Below are positions 1 through 8,385 of a stretch of 64,000 nucleotides of DNA, in pieces. The position numbers and the translations under genes are program-made. The stretch lies in assembly GCA_964640955.1 (NCBI GenBank), contig CAZXJI010000001.1, positions 434,001 through 498,000 of the forward strand, in the 5' to 3' direction. Source of the DNA: CAXXOK01 sp964640955 (lineage in GTDB: Bacteria; Bacillota; Clostridia; Christensenellales; Aristaeellaceae). Each line of letters opens with the position of its first letter. Position 1 is the first letter of the stretch. The notes below the pieces were generated by a model that was given only the letters and a program-made list of their open reading frames with translations, made no database searches and was not told the origin of the DNA.

Positions 1-608
1 GGCGCGGCCCGAACTACAACAGCCCCTTCGATCGTCGTGAAGTTGGCTGGGAAGAATACGAAGCGGCAGGAAAAATCGTAACGGCCGGCGAAATTCAACC
101 CTTACAGGATACCGTCGATTCCGCCAACGCCGTGACCGCCGCCTATCTGCAGGGCTTCAACCGTGACGATGTGGATGCCGTTGTCGTCTACTACGATTGC
201 TACGGTCAGGGCGTGTACAACGCGATCCTTGAGAACGACAACTACAACGGCAACGTCGGCGCGGCTCTGCCGATGGCCTCCGTGGATATCGATCCCGTGG
301 ACGTGACCAACATGCTCACCCGCCCGGACATCTGGACCGCGGCCGGCACCACCGACTGGACGCTCAACGGCGAAATCGCGATGCGCCTGCTGATGCTGGA
401 ACTGGCCGGCGAGTATGACAAGATCTACGATCCCGCTTCCGGCGCCTACGGCGTGGACGTGGTCGAAGTTCCCGGCTCCGCCATCCTGGCCAGCGACCTC
501 AAGTCCGACTCCACGGTCGAGAACCTGGGCAACGTCGCTCCCGACACGTACGGCAACCTCAGCTACCTGTCCGTGGCCGATTGGATGCCCGAAAGCCTGA
601 TCCACTAA
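1..608 (+). CDS. Sugar-type ABC transporter substrate-binding protein, C-terminal part
   Basis: The reading frame is open from base 3 to a TAA at 606-608, so the 5' end lies outside the window. The visible ~200 residues look like the C-terminal half of a type I periplasmic binding protein: a VDAVVVYYDCYG strand-turn, a VDIDPVDVTNML segment and a closing aromatic/Asp-rich tail. The neighbours are a double-domain sugar ATPase and a BPD_transp_2-type permease, so it most likely delivers a monosaccharide or related ligand to them. The ligand cannot be read from the sequence. The family assignment rests on both the residues and the context. Confidence 0.75.
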   Translation, partial: RGPNYNSPFDRREVGWEEYEAAGKIVTAGEIQPLQDTVDSANAVTAAYLQGFNRDDVDAVVVYYDCYGQGVYNAILENDNYNGNVGAALPMASVDIDPVDVTNMLTRPDIWTAAGTTDWTLNGEIAMRLLMLELAGEYDKIYDPASGAYGVDVVEVPGSAILASDLKSDSTVENLGNVAPDTYGNLSYLSVADWMPESLIH

Positions 609-652
609 GCCATAACCCACCAGAAGACTATCTGAGCAATGTTTCTTGACAA

Positions 653-689
653 GGAAGCGTCGGAGTCTTTGCTCCGGCGCTTCCTTCTT
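653..689 (+). terminator. Stem-loop between binding protein and ATPase genes
   Basis: A 13-bp stem (653-665 with 672-684, one G-U pair) and a 6-nt loop are followed by a T-rich stretch. Such a hairpin after the binding-protein gene usually reduces read-through and protects the upstream mRNA, giving excess binding protein over ATPase and permease. Confidence 0.7.
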
Positions 690-730
690 AAAGGCATCCG
701 AGGCACCCTGGTAGAGAAGAGGGAAACCCT

Positions 731-2254
731 ATGGAGAAGCTAACGCTTGGGACACGGAACGTTTCCATCGAATTTCCCGGCGTCAAGGCGCTGACCGACG
801 TCAATTTCGAAGTCGGCACCGGCGAGATACGCGCGGTCGTGGGCGCCAACGGCGCCGGGAAATCCACCCTGATGAAGGTGCTCGCCGGCGCCAACCCCGA
901 CTACACGGGCGAAGTGTACTTGAACGGCCGGGTGGTCGACCTGCGCACGACCATGGCCGCCAAAAAGCTGGGTATCCAGATCGTCTACCAGGAGGTGGAC
1001 ACGGCGCTCATCCCCACGCTGTCCGTGGCGGAGAACGTGATGCTCAACGAAACGGTCATGAACACGCGCGGGCGGCCCATGATGCACTGGAACAAACTCC
1101 GCCGCGACGCCCGGGAAGTGCTCGCGCGCCTGCACATCGACGTGAACGTCCGAAGGCTGGTGCAGAACCTCACCCTGGCGCAAAAGCAGATGGTCCTGAT
1201 CGCCAAGGCCGTGGTCAGCGAGTGCAACTTCCTCATTCTGGACGAACCCACGGCCCCCTTAAGCGACACGGAGACCGAGGAGCTTTTCGACCTGGTCAAG
1301 CACCTGCAGGCGACGGAGAACATCGCGATTATCTTTATTACCCATCGCCTCAACGAGGTGCTGCGCATCTGCGAAAAATACACCGTCATGCGCAACGGGC
1401 AGATTGTGGACACCTCCCCCATCACCGGGCAGACCACCACCAAGGAGATCGTGGAAAAGATGCTCGGCCGCAGCTTTGAGGAAAACTTCCCCAAGGAAAC
1501 GGTGCCCATCGGCGAAACGGTATTCGAGGTTTCGCATCTTTCCGGCGCGGACGGCAAGGTGAACGACGTTTCCTTCTATGTCCGCAAGGGCGAGATCGTC
1601 GGCATCGCCGGGCTGGTCGGCGCGGGCAAATCCGAGCTGTGCAAAACCATCTTCGGCGCCTACAAAAAAACGGGCGGCACCGTAACCCTGCACGGCAAAA
1701 CCCTGAGAATCGACACCCCCACCCAGGCCGTTAAAAGCCGGATCGCCCTGGTGCCGGAAGAACGGCGCAAGGAAGGCGTGCTGGTGCAGGAGAACGTAAC
1801 CTTCAACCTCTCGGCCGCGTGCCTGGGCAGCTTTTGCACGGCCTCCTTCGTAAACAGGCGAAAGACGGATCAGAACGCCAGGCAGTACGTGGATGATTTG
1901 GGCATCGCCACGCCGAGCATCCGGCAGTACGTGCGCAACCTGTCCGGCGGCAACCAGCAGAAGGTGGCCGTGGGCAAGTGGCTGGCCGCGGATTGTGACG
2001 TATATATTTTCGACGAGCCCACCAAGGGCGTCGACGTGGGCGCCAAGCAGGATATTTTCCGCCTCATCAACGACATCACCAAGCACGGCAACAGCGTCGT
2101 TTACGCCTCCTGCGAAAACGCGGAGCTTTTGTCCATTACCGATCGCATTTACGTGCTTTACGACGGCCGGGTGATGGCGGAGCTGATCACGGCGGAAACG
2201 AACGAAGACGAGATTATGTACTACTCGGTCGGCGGCAAGGCTTTGCGCGCCTGA
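731..2254 (+). CDS. Sugar ABC transporter ATP-binding protein, two nucleotide-binding domains (RbsA/MglA type)
   Basis: This 507-residue protein has the tandem architecture of sugar importers of the RbsA/MglA/XylG family. Domain 1 has Walker A GANGAGKST, signature region LTLAQKQ and Walker B FLILDEPTAP. Domain 2 has the less canonical P-loop GLVGAGKSE, signature LSGGNQQK and Walker B VYIFDEPTKGVDVG, the usual asymmetry of this family. It would hydrolyse ATP at the cytoplasmic face to drive sugar uptake. It lies between the binding-protein gene and a permease gene in the same direction. The exact sugar is unknown. Confidence 0.93.
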   Translation: MEKLTLGTRNVSIEFPGVKALTDVNFEVGTGEIRAVVGANGAGKSTLMKVLAGANPDYTGEVYLNGRVVDLRTTMAAKKLGIQIVYQEVDTALIPTLSVAENVMLNETVMNTRGRPMMHWNKLRRDAREVLARLHIDVNVRRLVQNLTLAQKQMVLIAKAVVSECNFLILDEPTAPLSDTETEELFDLVKHLQATENIAIIFITHRLNEVLRICEKYTVMRNGQIVDTSPITGQTTTKEIVEKMLGRSFEENFPKETVPIGETVFEVSHLSGADGKVNDVSFYVRKGEIVGIAGLVGAGKSELCKTIFGAYKKTGGTVTLHGKTLRIDTPTQAVKSRIALVPEERRKEGVLVQENVTFNLSAACLGSFCTASFVNRRKTDQNARQYVDDLGIATPSIRQYVRNLSGGNQQKVAVGKWLAADCDVYIFDEPTKGVDVGAKQDIFRLINDITKHGNSVVYASCENAELLSITDRIYVLYDGRVMAELITAETNEDEIMYYSVGGKALRA

Positions 2255-2292
2255 TTCCTGTACGAGAAAGACATTACGGGAGGAGATCCGTC

Positions 2293-3288
2293 ATGCAAGC
2301 TGCGATGGACATCAATAAGGGCAAAAAAGCGCTCCGCTTCCTGCTGGATTGGGCGGCCATCATCACGCTGGTTCTTTGTTTCATCATCTTCACGATCATC
2401 AAGGGCAAGAGCTTCATGTCCGAAAACAACATGATCAACATCCTGCGCGCGATGTCCATCACGACCGTGTTCGGCATCGCGGCGACGGTGACCATGGCGC
2501 CGGACGGTTTCGATATGTCGGCCTGCACCCTGGCCAGCTGCTCGGCGTACGTGTTCGTGAGCATGTACCTGTGGTACGGGCTTCCGCTGTGGATGTGCAT
2601 CCTGGTGACGATCCTGGCGACGCTGGTGATGTACCAGCTGACGATGTTTCTGATCCTCGTGTGCAAGATACCGGACATGCTGGCGACCTGCGCGCTGATG
2701 TTCGTGCATCAGGGCCTGGGCCAGTGGTACATCGGCGGCGGCGCCGTCTCCACCGGCATGCGCCTGCCCAACGGCAATTCCCCGGCCCGCACCATGCTTT
2801 CGGACGCGTTTTCCGCCATCGGCCGCGCGCCCTGGATCATCATCATCATGCTGGCGTGCGTGCTGGCCGCCTATATCTTTCTGGAATTTACCAAGCACGG
2901 CCGCTTTATTTACGCCATGGGCGGCAACCGGCAGGCGGCCAAGCTCTCCGGCATCAACGTGAAGGCGTACCGCTATCTGGCCGGCATGATCACCGCCGTG
3001 TTCATCGCCATCGGCGGCATTATGGTGGCCTCCCGCGGCAGCTCCGCGCAGGTGATGTGCTGCGACAACTACCTGATGCAGTCGCTGGCCGCCGTGTTCG
3101 TCGGCCGGTCGGTGGGCGGCGCGGAGAAGCCCAACGCGCTGGGTACGCTGGTGGGCGCCATGCTGGTGTCCACGCTGGAAAACGGCCTGACCATCTGCGC
3201 CGTTTCCTACTACGTGCTTCCCGCCGTCAAGGGCGCGGTGCTTGCGCTGGCGCTGATCGCCGCCTACGCGGGCAAGAAGGAGCAATAA
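2293..3288 (+). CDS. Sugar ABC transporter permease (BPD_transp_2 / RbsC-like)
   Basis: This 331-residue, strongly hydrophobic protein has about eight to ten predicted membrane segments. It carries the family hallmarks GFDMSACTLAS near the second quarter and a cytoplasmic loop FIYAMGGNRQAAKLSGINV, the EAA-like segment that contacts the ATPase. A GGAGGAG site sits 9 bases before the ATG. It follows the ATPase by 38 bp and is followed by a terminator, closing the operon. Confidence 0.92.
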   Translation: MQAAMDINKGKKALRFLLDWAAIITLVLCFIIFTIIKGKSFMSENNMINILRAMSITTVFGIAATVTMAPDGFDMSACTLASCSAYVFVSMYLWYGLPLWMCILVTILATLVMYQLTMFLILVCKIPDMLATCALMFVHQGLGQWYIGGGAVSTGMRLPNGNSPARTMLSDAFSAIGRAPWIIIIMLACVLAAYIFLEFTKHGRFIYAMGGNRQAAKLSGINVKAYRYLAGMITAVFIAIGGIMVASRGSSAQVMCCDNYLMQSLAAVFVGRSVGGAEKPNALGTLVGAMLVSTLENGLTICAVSYYVLPAVKGAVLALALIAAYAGKKEQ

Positions 3289-3310
3289 GCGAGAGCCCAT
3301 CGTCTTTCGG

Positions 3311-3334
3311 CCGCCGGCTTGCCGGCGGTCTTTT
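3311..3334 (+). terminator. Rho-independent terminator
   Basis: A GC-only 8-bp stem (3311-3318 with 3321-3328) and a 2-nt loop are followed by C and TTTT. It closes the first sugar-transport operon. Confidence 0.8.
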
Positions 3335-3445
3335 GTGTTCCGCCGGGTGCGGCCCGCGCGGCGGAGCGGCCCGGCGGGACGCGTTATTGTCTCTATTTAT
3401 TACGAAATTATTACGTTCTCGCACAAAAAGTATAACAACACGGCG

Positions 3446-3475
3446 TTGCCGCTTCCCTCCCTCTTGTGCTATGAT
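3446..3475 (+). promoter_or_regulatory. Sigma-A-type promoter for the sipW-like operon
   Basis: TTGCCG (3446-3451) and TATGAT (3470-3475) are separated by 18 bases. They lie 118 bases upstream of the signal peptidase start. The rest of the 3335-3593 gap is AT-richer leader sequence with no convincing gene. Confidence 0.6.
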
Positions 3476-3593
3476 GGGATTAATGATAAAGTTTGATGCG
3501 TTCAGGGCGCGCACCCTCGTCGTTTTCCGCAATAACGGCCTGCCGCCCTTCGCCCGTTCGGGTTCCAACAGGGTCATTGCGAGGAGTTAACGC

Positions 3594-4115
3594 ATGCAGG
3601 AGAATCACAAAATCTACACCTCCCGCGAAGAAGTCGAACAGTTGCTGATGCAGACGCAGGAAGGTGAAAAAAGCGGCAAGGGCCGTGGGAAGCACGAAAA
3701 AAAGAAATGGTCGGTCGGCAAGATCATCCGCCGAAGCCTGTACGGACTGGTCATTCTGGCCCTGCTGGCGATGCTGGGCAAGGTGTGGATTGACCGCGTC
3801 AACGGCAACGTGCCCAGCCTGTTCGGGTATCAGGTGTACGTTGTGGAAACCGGCAGCATGATCCCCACGCTTCCCGTCGGCTCTACGATTTTAGTCCGCC
3901 AGCTGGGCGAGGACGAGCTGCCGCAGGTCGGGGACGTCGTTACCTACAACCATCTTTCCGTCGCGGTCACCCACCGGATCGTGGCGACCGTCGTCGGAGA
4001 CGACGGCGTGACGCGCTACCAGACCAAGGGCGACAACCCGGAGAACTCCACCGATCCCTGGCTGGTGGAGCGTTCGGAGATCCGCGGTGTGATGATCTGG
4101 CATTTCGCCTGGTAG
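3594..4115 (+). CDS. sipW: SipW-type (ER-type, Ser/His) signal peptidase I
   Basis: This 173-residue protein has a cytoplasmic Lys/Glu-rich head (1-48), one membrane segment (~48-64) and an extracytoplasmic S26B peptidase domain. Visible motifs are VVETGSMIP with nucleophile Ser88, VTHRIV with His127 in place of the Lys of ordinary bacterial SPase I, and YQTKGDNP with Asp147. This Ser/His/Asp pattern defines SipW, which in Bacillus processes TasA and TapA. It ends at FAW without the C-terminal membrane segment that SipW homologues usually have. GAGGAG lies 8 bases before the ATG. Four TasA-like genes follow 3 kb downstream and are the likely substrates. Confidence 0.92.
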   Translation: MQENHKIYTSREEVEQLLMQTQEGEKSGKGRGKHEKKKWSVGKIIRRSLYGLVILALLAMLGKVWIDRVNGNVPSLFGYQVYVVETGSMIPTLPVGSTILVRQLGEDELPQVGDVVTYNHLSVAVTHRIVATVVGDDGVTRYQTKGDNPENSTDPWLVERSEIRGVMIWHFAW

Positions 4116-4152
4116 CGACGGCGGGCAAAGCACAAGAAGGGGGGATGCGCAA

Positions 4153-5145
4153 GTGGCCGGGCGCAAACGGAACGCCTTTCAACCCAACCCGAAAACCTAT
4201 ATCGTACAGGCGTCCAACCTGACCTCCAAAGAGGTGTACGCCTTTCCCGACGGGCACCAGCAAACGGTGCTGCGCAACATCAACCTTCAGGTGCGCCGCG
4301 GGGAGAGCTGGGGCATCATCAGCAACGAGCCTTTCGAGTCGGAACTGCTTCTGGAGATTATCGGCAACGTGCGCCCTTACGGCGAAGGGCGCTGCGTGTT
4401 GGTCGAGCGCGGCATGATGCGCCGCAAGCGGATGATCCTCCCCCACGTTTTCTTCATTTCCGGCGGCGGCACGCTGCCGGTCAACATGAACACGCTGGAA
4501 TACCTGATGTACGTCACCTCCCACTCCTCCCTCGCCGCCCAGTCCCGGCAGGCCGTGATTCTCAAACTCCTGCTGGCGACCGATCTGTATTACCTGACGC
4601 TGGTGCCCATCAAGTACATGTCCGCCGCGGAAAAAGCGACCATCTGCCTGATCACCGCGTGCCTTTCCGGCGCGCTGCTGGTGATTTTCTCCGTAGCGGA
4701 GCTGACCTTCGACGAGCGGCTTTCCCACGGCATCCGCCGACTGGCCGAAGTCATCGCCAAACGGGGCGGCGCCCTGCTGGTCGGCGCGAGGGACTGCGAC
4801 ATGGTCCAGACGGCCTGCAGCCACGCGGCGTTCCTGCTGGACGGGGAGCTGACCCACAACGGCGCGATGCGGGAGGTGCTCTCCCTGCTGGACCGGCGCG
4901 TGTTCATCCTGCGCAGCAAGGCGCCGCGGCGGCTGGCCGCCGTGCTTTCCCAGGCGCAGCCCGAGGTGGACGTCCGCGTGTACGACGACGAGGTGCACCT
5001 GTACGACGACCGCGACGAACCGATTACGCAAGAAGAGCTGATGGATACGCTTCTGCGCGCGGGCGAAACCGTGGAAACCCTGCAGCAGAGCAAGAAGACC
5101 CTGGCGAACGCCTTCAAGGAGGTCGTGTCCGGCCATGATTTATGA
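4153..5145 (+). CDS. Degenerate ABC-type ATPase-like protein (predicted pseudo-ATPase)
   Basis: This 330-residue protein has the ABC ATPase scaffold: LRNINLQVRRGESWGII before the P-loop position, and an AAFLLDGELTHNG segment typical of the end of the domain. All catalytic motifs are altered. The P-loop position (~57-65) reads SNEPFESEL, without Gly-Lys-Ser/Thr. The signature position reads MSAAEKA instead of LSGGQ. The Walker B end reads IFSVAE instead of LLDEP. The H-loop region reads VGARDCD without the switch His. The start is a GTG with an AAGGGGGG site. The 3' end overlaps the permease-like gene by 11 bp. A regulatory or scaffold role is inferred. Confidence 0.72.
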   Translation: MAGRKRNAFQPNPKTYIVQASNLTSKEVYAFPDGHQQTVLRNINLQVRRGESWGIISNEPFESELLLEIIGNVRPYGEGRCVLVERGMMRRKRMILPHVFFISGGGTLPVNMNTLEYLMYVTSHSSLAAQSRQAVILKLLLATDLYYLTLVPIKYMSAAEKATICLITACLSGALLVIFSVAELTFDERLSHGIRRLAEVIAKRGGALLVGARDCDMVQTACSHAAFLLDGELTHNGAMREVLSLLDRRVFILRSKAPRRLAAVLSQAQPEVDVRVYDDEVHLYDDRDEPITQEELMDTLLRAGETVETLQQSKKTLANAFKEVVSGHDL

Positions 5146-6598
5146 CACCAGCTTTATTCGCAAAGAATTTCGCAACGCCTACATGCAGCAGCAGGTATCG
5201 CGCAAGCGGCAGTTCTTCCTGGGCCTGTTCCTGGGCCTTCTGACTTTCGCGATCTATTTCAGCCTCCAGACGCTCAAGGAAAGCGTGATCAACGACGTGG
5301 CGCCTTTCCTGCTTTTGTCCAGCTACTTCGCCACGCTCTACATCTACCTTTTCGTATCCCTCATGTTCAACGTCATCTACTTTATTTCCAACTACGAGTA
5401 CATGACGTTCATCGAGGTCATGCGCAACCGCTGGTATACGCTGGTGCAGCTGGGGTATCCGCCGCTCAAGCTGATCGGCTCCAAAATCGTGGCGCGCATC
5501 CTGTCCCAGGCGGCCATCTACACCATCGGCTACATCGCCACCATCTTCCTTTCCTCCTTTCTCAAATTCCCGCTGGTGCTGGACTACATGCTGACCATGT
5601 ACCTGATGGGGCTTGTGGATATCGTGCTGCTGGCGGTGGTATCGCTCTGCGCGTCGCTGTACATGCGCGACCTGCTCAACGCCCGCTACCTGGTGGGCAT
5701 TCTCGCCATCGTCATTATCGTTTTCAAGTTTTTATCGAATTATTACTCGATTCTGGAGAACCGCACGCTGATGGTCAACCTGCAAAACATGTTCGACTGG
5801 CGGCAGTCGTTTTACATGTATATCGCGGCGGGCGTGATCATCCTGTGCATCGTCATATGCCTGGTGCGCGGCAACCAGCTCGCCCGCGTGTTCAACCAGC
5901 CGATGCTGCACACCCTGCCGCTTCTGATCAGCAAACCCAGCGGCACCGTGGTGCTCAGCAACGCCGGCGCCGACCGCAAGAACTATCGCGCGCTGGAAGC
6001 GCAGTCGACTCCCACCCGGTACGGCAGACGGTGGAACCTGGGCACGATCGTCACCAGCGTCATCATCATCGCTTCGATCGCCTCGATGCTTCTGGTCAAC
6101 GTCGTGGTGCTGGCCTTCGGCTATGCCTCGCCCGAAAAGGAAACGTCCATTTACGGCATCATCCCCTACGTGTTCCAGTCCTCCACCATGGAACCCGCCA
6201 TTATGAAAAACGACATCGCTTTTTTCCGCAAGATCGACTACCAGGCGGAAGTGAACGCGGGGGACATTCTGCTGTTCAAGGATTCGGGCGGCCAGGTGGA
6301 TGTCGCCAGCCTCGTTTCCTTCGTAACGGACGAAACCACCGGCGAGCGTACCGGGGAGCTGAACGTGGATATCCTGAACTATGTTGACGAGCGCTACAAG
6401 GGCGTCGCCGCGCAGGTGATCAACCGGGATCAGGTCTACGGCATTCACACCAGCAACAACCGCTGGTTCGGCGCGGTGGTGCTGTTCGCCAACACGACGC
6501 TCGGCCGCCTGACGCTATTGCTGATTCCCACCATCCTGATCTTCTTCTACGATCCGATTATGAAATTCTTCCGCTCCTTCTCCGAAGAGAAGGCTTAG
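5135..6598 (+). CDS. ABC-2-like permease fused to a catalytically degenerate SipW-like domain
   Basis: This 487-residue membrane protein has two parts. Residues 1-250 hold about six hydrophobic segments arranged like an ABC-2 permease. A further membrane segment (~303-328) leads to an extracytoplasmic domain (330-445) and a last membrane segment (~454-472), which is SipW architecture. QSSTMEP (348-354) aligns with the GSMEP nucleophile motif but has Thr351. NAGDILLF matches the GDVI strand. VDVASLVSF (388-396) stands where VAVTHRIV should be, so the catalytic His is gone. FANTTLGRLTLLLIP (451-465) resembles the C-terminal SipW segment that the separate SipW here lacks. It is probably an inactive partner of the SipW or of its substrates. 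Confidence 0.7.
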   Translation: MIYDTSFIRKEFRNAYMQQQVSRKRQFFLGLFLGLLTFAIYFSLQTLKESVINDVAPFLLLSSYFATLYIYLFVSLMFNVIYFISNYEYMTFIEVMRNRWYTLVQLGYPPLKLIGSKIVARILSQAAIYTIGYIATIFLSSFLKFPLVLDYMLTMYLMGLVDIVLLAVVSLCASLYMRDLLNARYLVGILAIVIIVFKFLSNYYSILENRTLMVNLQNMFDWRQSFYMYIAAGVIILCIVICLVRGNQLARVFNQPMLHTLPLLISKPSGTVVLSNAGADRKNYRALEAQSTPTRYGRRWNLGTIVTSVIIIASIASMLLVNVVVLAFGYASPEKETSIYGIIPYVFQSSTMEPAIMKNDIAFFRKIDYQAEVNAGDILLFKDSGGQVDVASLVSFVTDETTGERTGELNVDILNYVDERYKGVAAQVINRDQVYGIHTSNNRWFGAVVLFANTTLGRLTLLLIPTILIFFYDPIMKFFRSFSEEKA

Positions 6599-6623
6599 CG
6601 GACGTTCGGCCGTCGCAGTACTT

Positions 6624-6667
6624 CCTCCGCAGCCGCCCGTAACAAGGGGCGGCTGCGGAGGTTTTTT
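6624..6667 (+). terminator. Strong rho-independent terminator
   Basis: A perfect 15-bp GC-rich stem (6624-6638 with 6647-6661) and an 8-nt loop are followed by six Ts. It separates the sipW/permease transcript from the TasA-like transcript. Confidence 0.93.
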
Positions 6668-6859
6668 GCAATGAAAAACCATTTCTTAATAAATTGTTAC
6701 GACATTCTTAGCACGCAGCGTCGTATTATTACTTTTTCGACACAATCTGCCGATTCGCCACACCCCTTGATTTGTCTGGGTTTGCGTCGCGTTGTTTCTG
6801 AAATTCTTTCCATTTGTGTCCATATATTAAAAAAATATTAAAAAATTTATAAAAAAGTG

Positions 6860-6888
6860 TTGACATCTTTATCGAGTTGTGTTACTAT
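6860..6888 (+). promoter_or_regulatory. Near-consensus sigma-A promoter for the TasA-like operon
   Basis: TTGACA (6860-6865) and TACTAT (6883-6888) have a 17-base spacer. An A/T-rich stretch at 6826-6859 lies directly upstream and could act as an UP element. Transcription would start near 6895, leaving a leader of about 195 bases. The 6668-6859 interval holds no gene. Confidence 0.85.
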
Positions 6889-6908
6889 CTGATTGCGACC
6901 AAGAAACG

Positions 6909-7002
6909 AACGCGTTGAACGAACCGCGCGGGGCACGCAGACGCGTTTACGGGACGCAGGCTTCCCTCGAGTGTCGATCAAAACTGCAGTTGCATTCGAG
7001 GG
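6909..7002 (+). promoter_or_regulatory. Structured 5' leader of the TasA-like operon
   Basis: Two pairable elements lie in the ~195-nt leader. AACGCGT (6909-6915) pairs with ACGCGTT (6941-6947). A 10-bp stem (6964-6973 with 6993-7002, one G-U) encloses a loop containing the palindrome AACTGCAGTT. There is no terminator before the first start codon. The leader may control translation or stability. I could not match it to a known riboswitch class. Confidence 0.45.
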
Positions 7003-7089
7003 CAGCCATCGCTCCACACCGGCCCCAACGGAACCCGGCACCCGGCAATCCTAATAATATTACAGAATGATTAAGGAGAGGTTACTCAC

Positions 7090-7752
7090 ATGAACAAAAA
7101 GAAGCTCTTGCTGATCCTCCTGGCGCTCGCGATCGTTACTTCCCTTTCCGCCGGCACCCTGGCGATTTACACCAAGACCGTTTCCACCAGCGAGAAAGTG
7201 CAGGCCAAGCGCTTCGCCTTCGCCTCCACCGGCACCACCTCCGTTTCCACCGACGGCATCCAGCTTGCTCCCGGCGAGACGGCCGACTACGGTTTCACCG
7301 TCACCAACTACAATGTGGACAGCACGGGCAAGAAGACCGGCGACGCCGCCGAAGTCCCGCTGCAGTACCAGATCACCGTGGACTGGGCCAGCGCGCTGAG
7401 CGGCACCGCCTCCAGCGGCCAGGGCAACCTGGAGAACCTGACCGCCACACTCTATCAGGACGGCACGAAGCTCACGACGACCGACACCTCCGGCAAACTT
7501 ACCTACACCAGCGAGAAGATCGAAGAGAACACCGCGACCGAAAGTGATTACGTCGTCAAGCTGACCTGGCAGGATAAGGGCAGCCAGGACGCCAAAGACA
7601 CCGAGGCCGGCTCCAGCGACGTAACCTTCGCCAAGGGCCTGAAGATCACCGTGACCGCCAACCAGTACGTAGCCGACAGCGACTTCGGCGACGCGAGCAA
7701 CACCGCCGACGGCACCGAGAAAGTCTTCACCGACGGCACCATTACCGAGTAA
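7090..7752 (+). CDS. TasA/camelysin-like secreted protein 1
   Basis: This 220-residue protein has the N-terminus of SipW-dependent proteins: KKK, a hydrophobic stretch, then SAGTLAIYT just before the likely cleavage region. The mature part starts with RFAFASTG and has LAPGETADYGFTVTNYN, the xPGxxxxYxFxVxN pattern shared by TasA/camelysin beta-sandwich proteins. It is rich in Thr, Ser, Asp and Lys and has no cell-wall sorting motif. AAGGAGAGG precedes the ATG. As first gene behind the strong promoter it is probably the major product, perhaps a fibre subunit. Function is inferred from the signal type and the nearby sipW. Confidence 0.75.
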   Translation: MNKKKLLLILLALAIVTSLSAGTLAIYTKTVSTSEKVQAKRFAFASTGTTSVSTDGIQLAPGETADYGFTVTNYNVDSTGKKTGDAAEVPLQYQITVDWASALSGTASSGQGNLENLTATLYQDGTKLTTTDTSGKLTYTSEKIEENTATESDYVVKLTWQDKGSQDAKDTEAGSSDVTFAKGLKITVTANQYVADSDFGDASNTADGTEKVFTDGTITE

Positions 7753-7763
7753 AACTCTTCCAC

Positions 7764-7791
7764 AGGACCTTCCCTAAAGGACCTTTCCTAA
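7764..7791 (+). repeat. Two tandem 14-bp repeats between TasA-like genes 1 and 2
   Basis: Unit 1 is 7764-7777 and unit 2 is 7778-7791, differing at one base. They occupy the 90-bp gap between the first two TasA-like genes. No terminator is visible here, so the genes can still be co-transcribed. Confidence 0.7.
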
Positions 7792-7842
7792 GACCCGGAA
7801 CCCCCTTCAACGCAGCCTTGCTTTCAGGGAGGAGATGACCCC

Positions 7843-8385
7843 ATGAAACGCGGAATCACGATCCTCGTTCTGGTGTTGATGGTCATCACCTCCCTGAACG
7901 CCGGGACGTTGGCAATCTACACCAGCACGGCCGATGTGGCCGTGCTGGATGTTTCTGCCAAGCGCTTCGTACTGGGCGTCGAGCGCGGCGGCCAGCTGGA
8001 GCTCAACCTGAAGGTTGCCCCCGGCGAGCGCGCCAGCTATAACTTCGAAGTGACCAACACCGACTCGGAGGACCGCGTAAGCGAAGTGGACATGGACATG
8101 AACATACAGGCCGATCTGTCGGCCGTGTGCGACGCCATCCCCGGTCTGGAAGTCGAGTTGCTGCGTTACGGCACCGACGGATACACGCCCGTCGCCATCG
8201 TCGGTGAGGACGGCCAGCTGGATTATACGAAATCTTCCCTCTTTACCGCTTCGGTATCCGACGTGCAGCGTTACTCGCTGACCTTCTACTGGCCGGATGA
8301 CGACGACACCCGCGCCATGCTTTACTCCAACCGCGTCAGCGTCCCGCTGGCGGTGTACGTGGAGGGGGTTCAGCATGTGGAATAA
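7843..8385 (+). CDS. TasA/camelysin-like secreted protein 2
   Basis: This 180-residue paralogue has the same N-terminal layout: a short basic start, a hydrophobic core and LNAGTLAIYTST. The mature part has KRFVLGVERGG and VAPGERASYNFEVTNTD, matching the xPGExxxYxFxVxN pattern. A GGAGGAG site precedes the ATG. Its last 11 bases overlap the start of the next gene, so translation of the two is probably coupled. It is likely a SipW substrate and part of the same extracellular assembly. Confidence 0.72.
   Translation: MKRGITILVLVLMVITSLNAGTLAIYTSTADVAVLDVSAKRFVLGVERGGQLELNLKVAPGERASYNFEVTNTDSEDRVSEVDMDMNIQADLSAVCDAIPGLEVELLRYGTDGYTPVAIVGEDGQLDYTKSSLFTASVSDVQRYSLTFYWPDDDDTRAMLYSNRVSVPLAVYVEGVQHVE

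Noticed and set aside
3483..3590. A possible 35-residue leader ORF before the sipW-like gene
   Set aside because: No ribosome binding site precedes the ATG, and the sequence has no recognisable feature.
6925..7010. Resemblance of GGGACGCAGGC in the TasA-like leader to the core of a c-di-GMP-I riboswitch
   Set aside because: The GGCAAACC tetraloop-receptor segment and the AAAGCC that should follow GACGC are missing, and the stems seen do not match that class.
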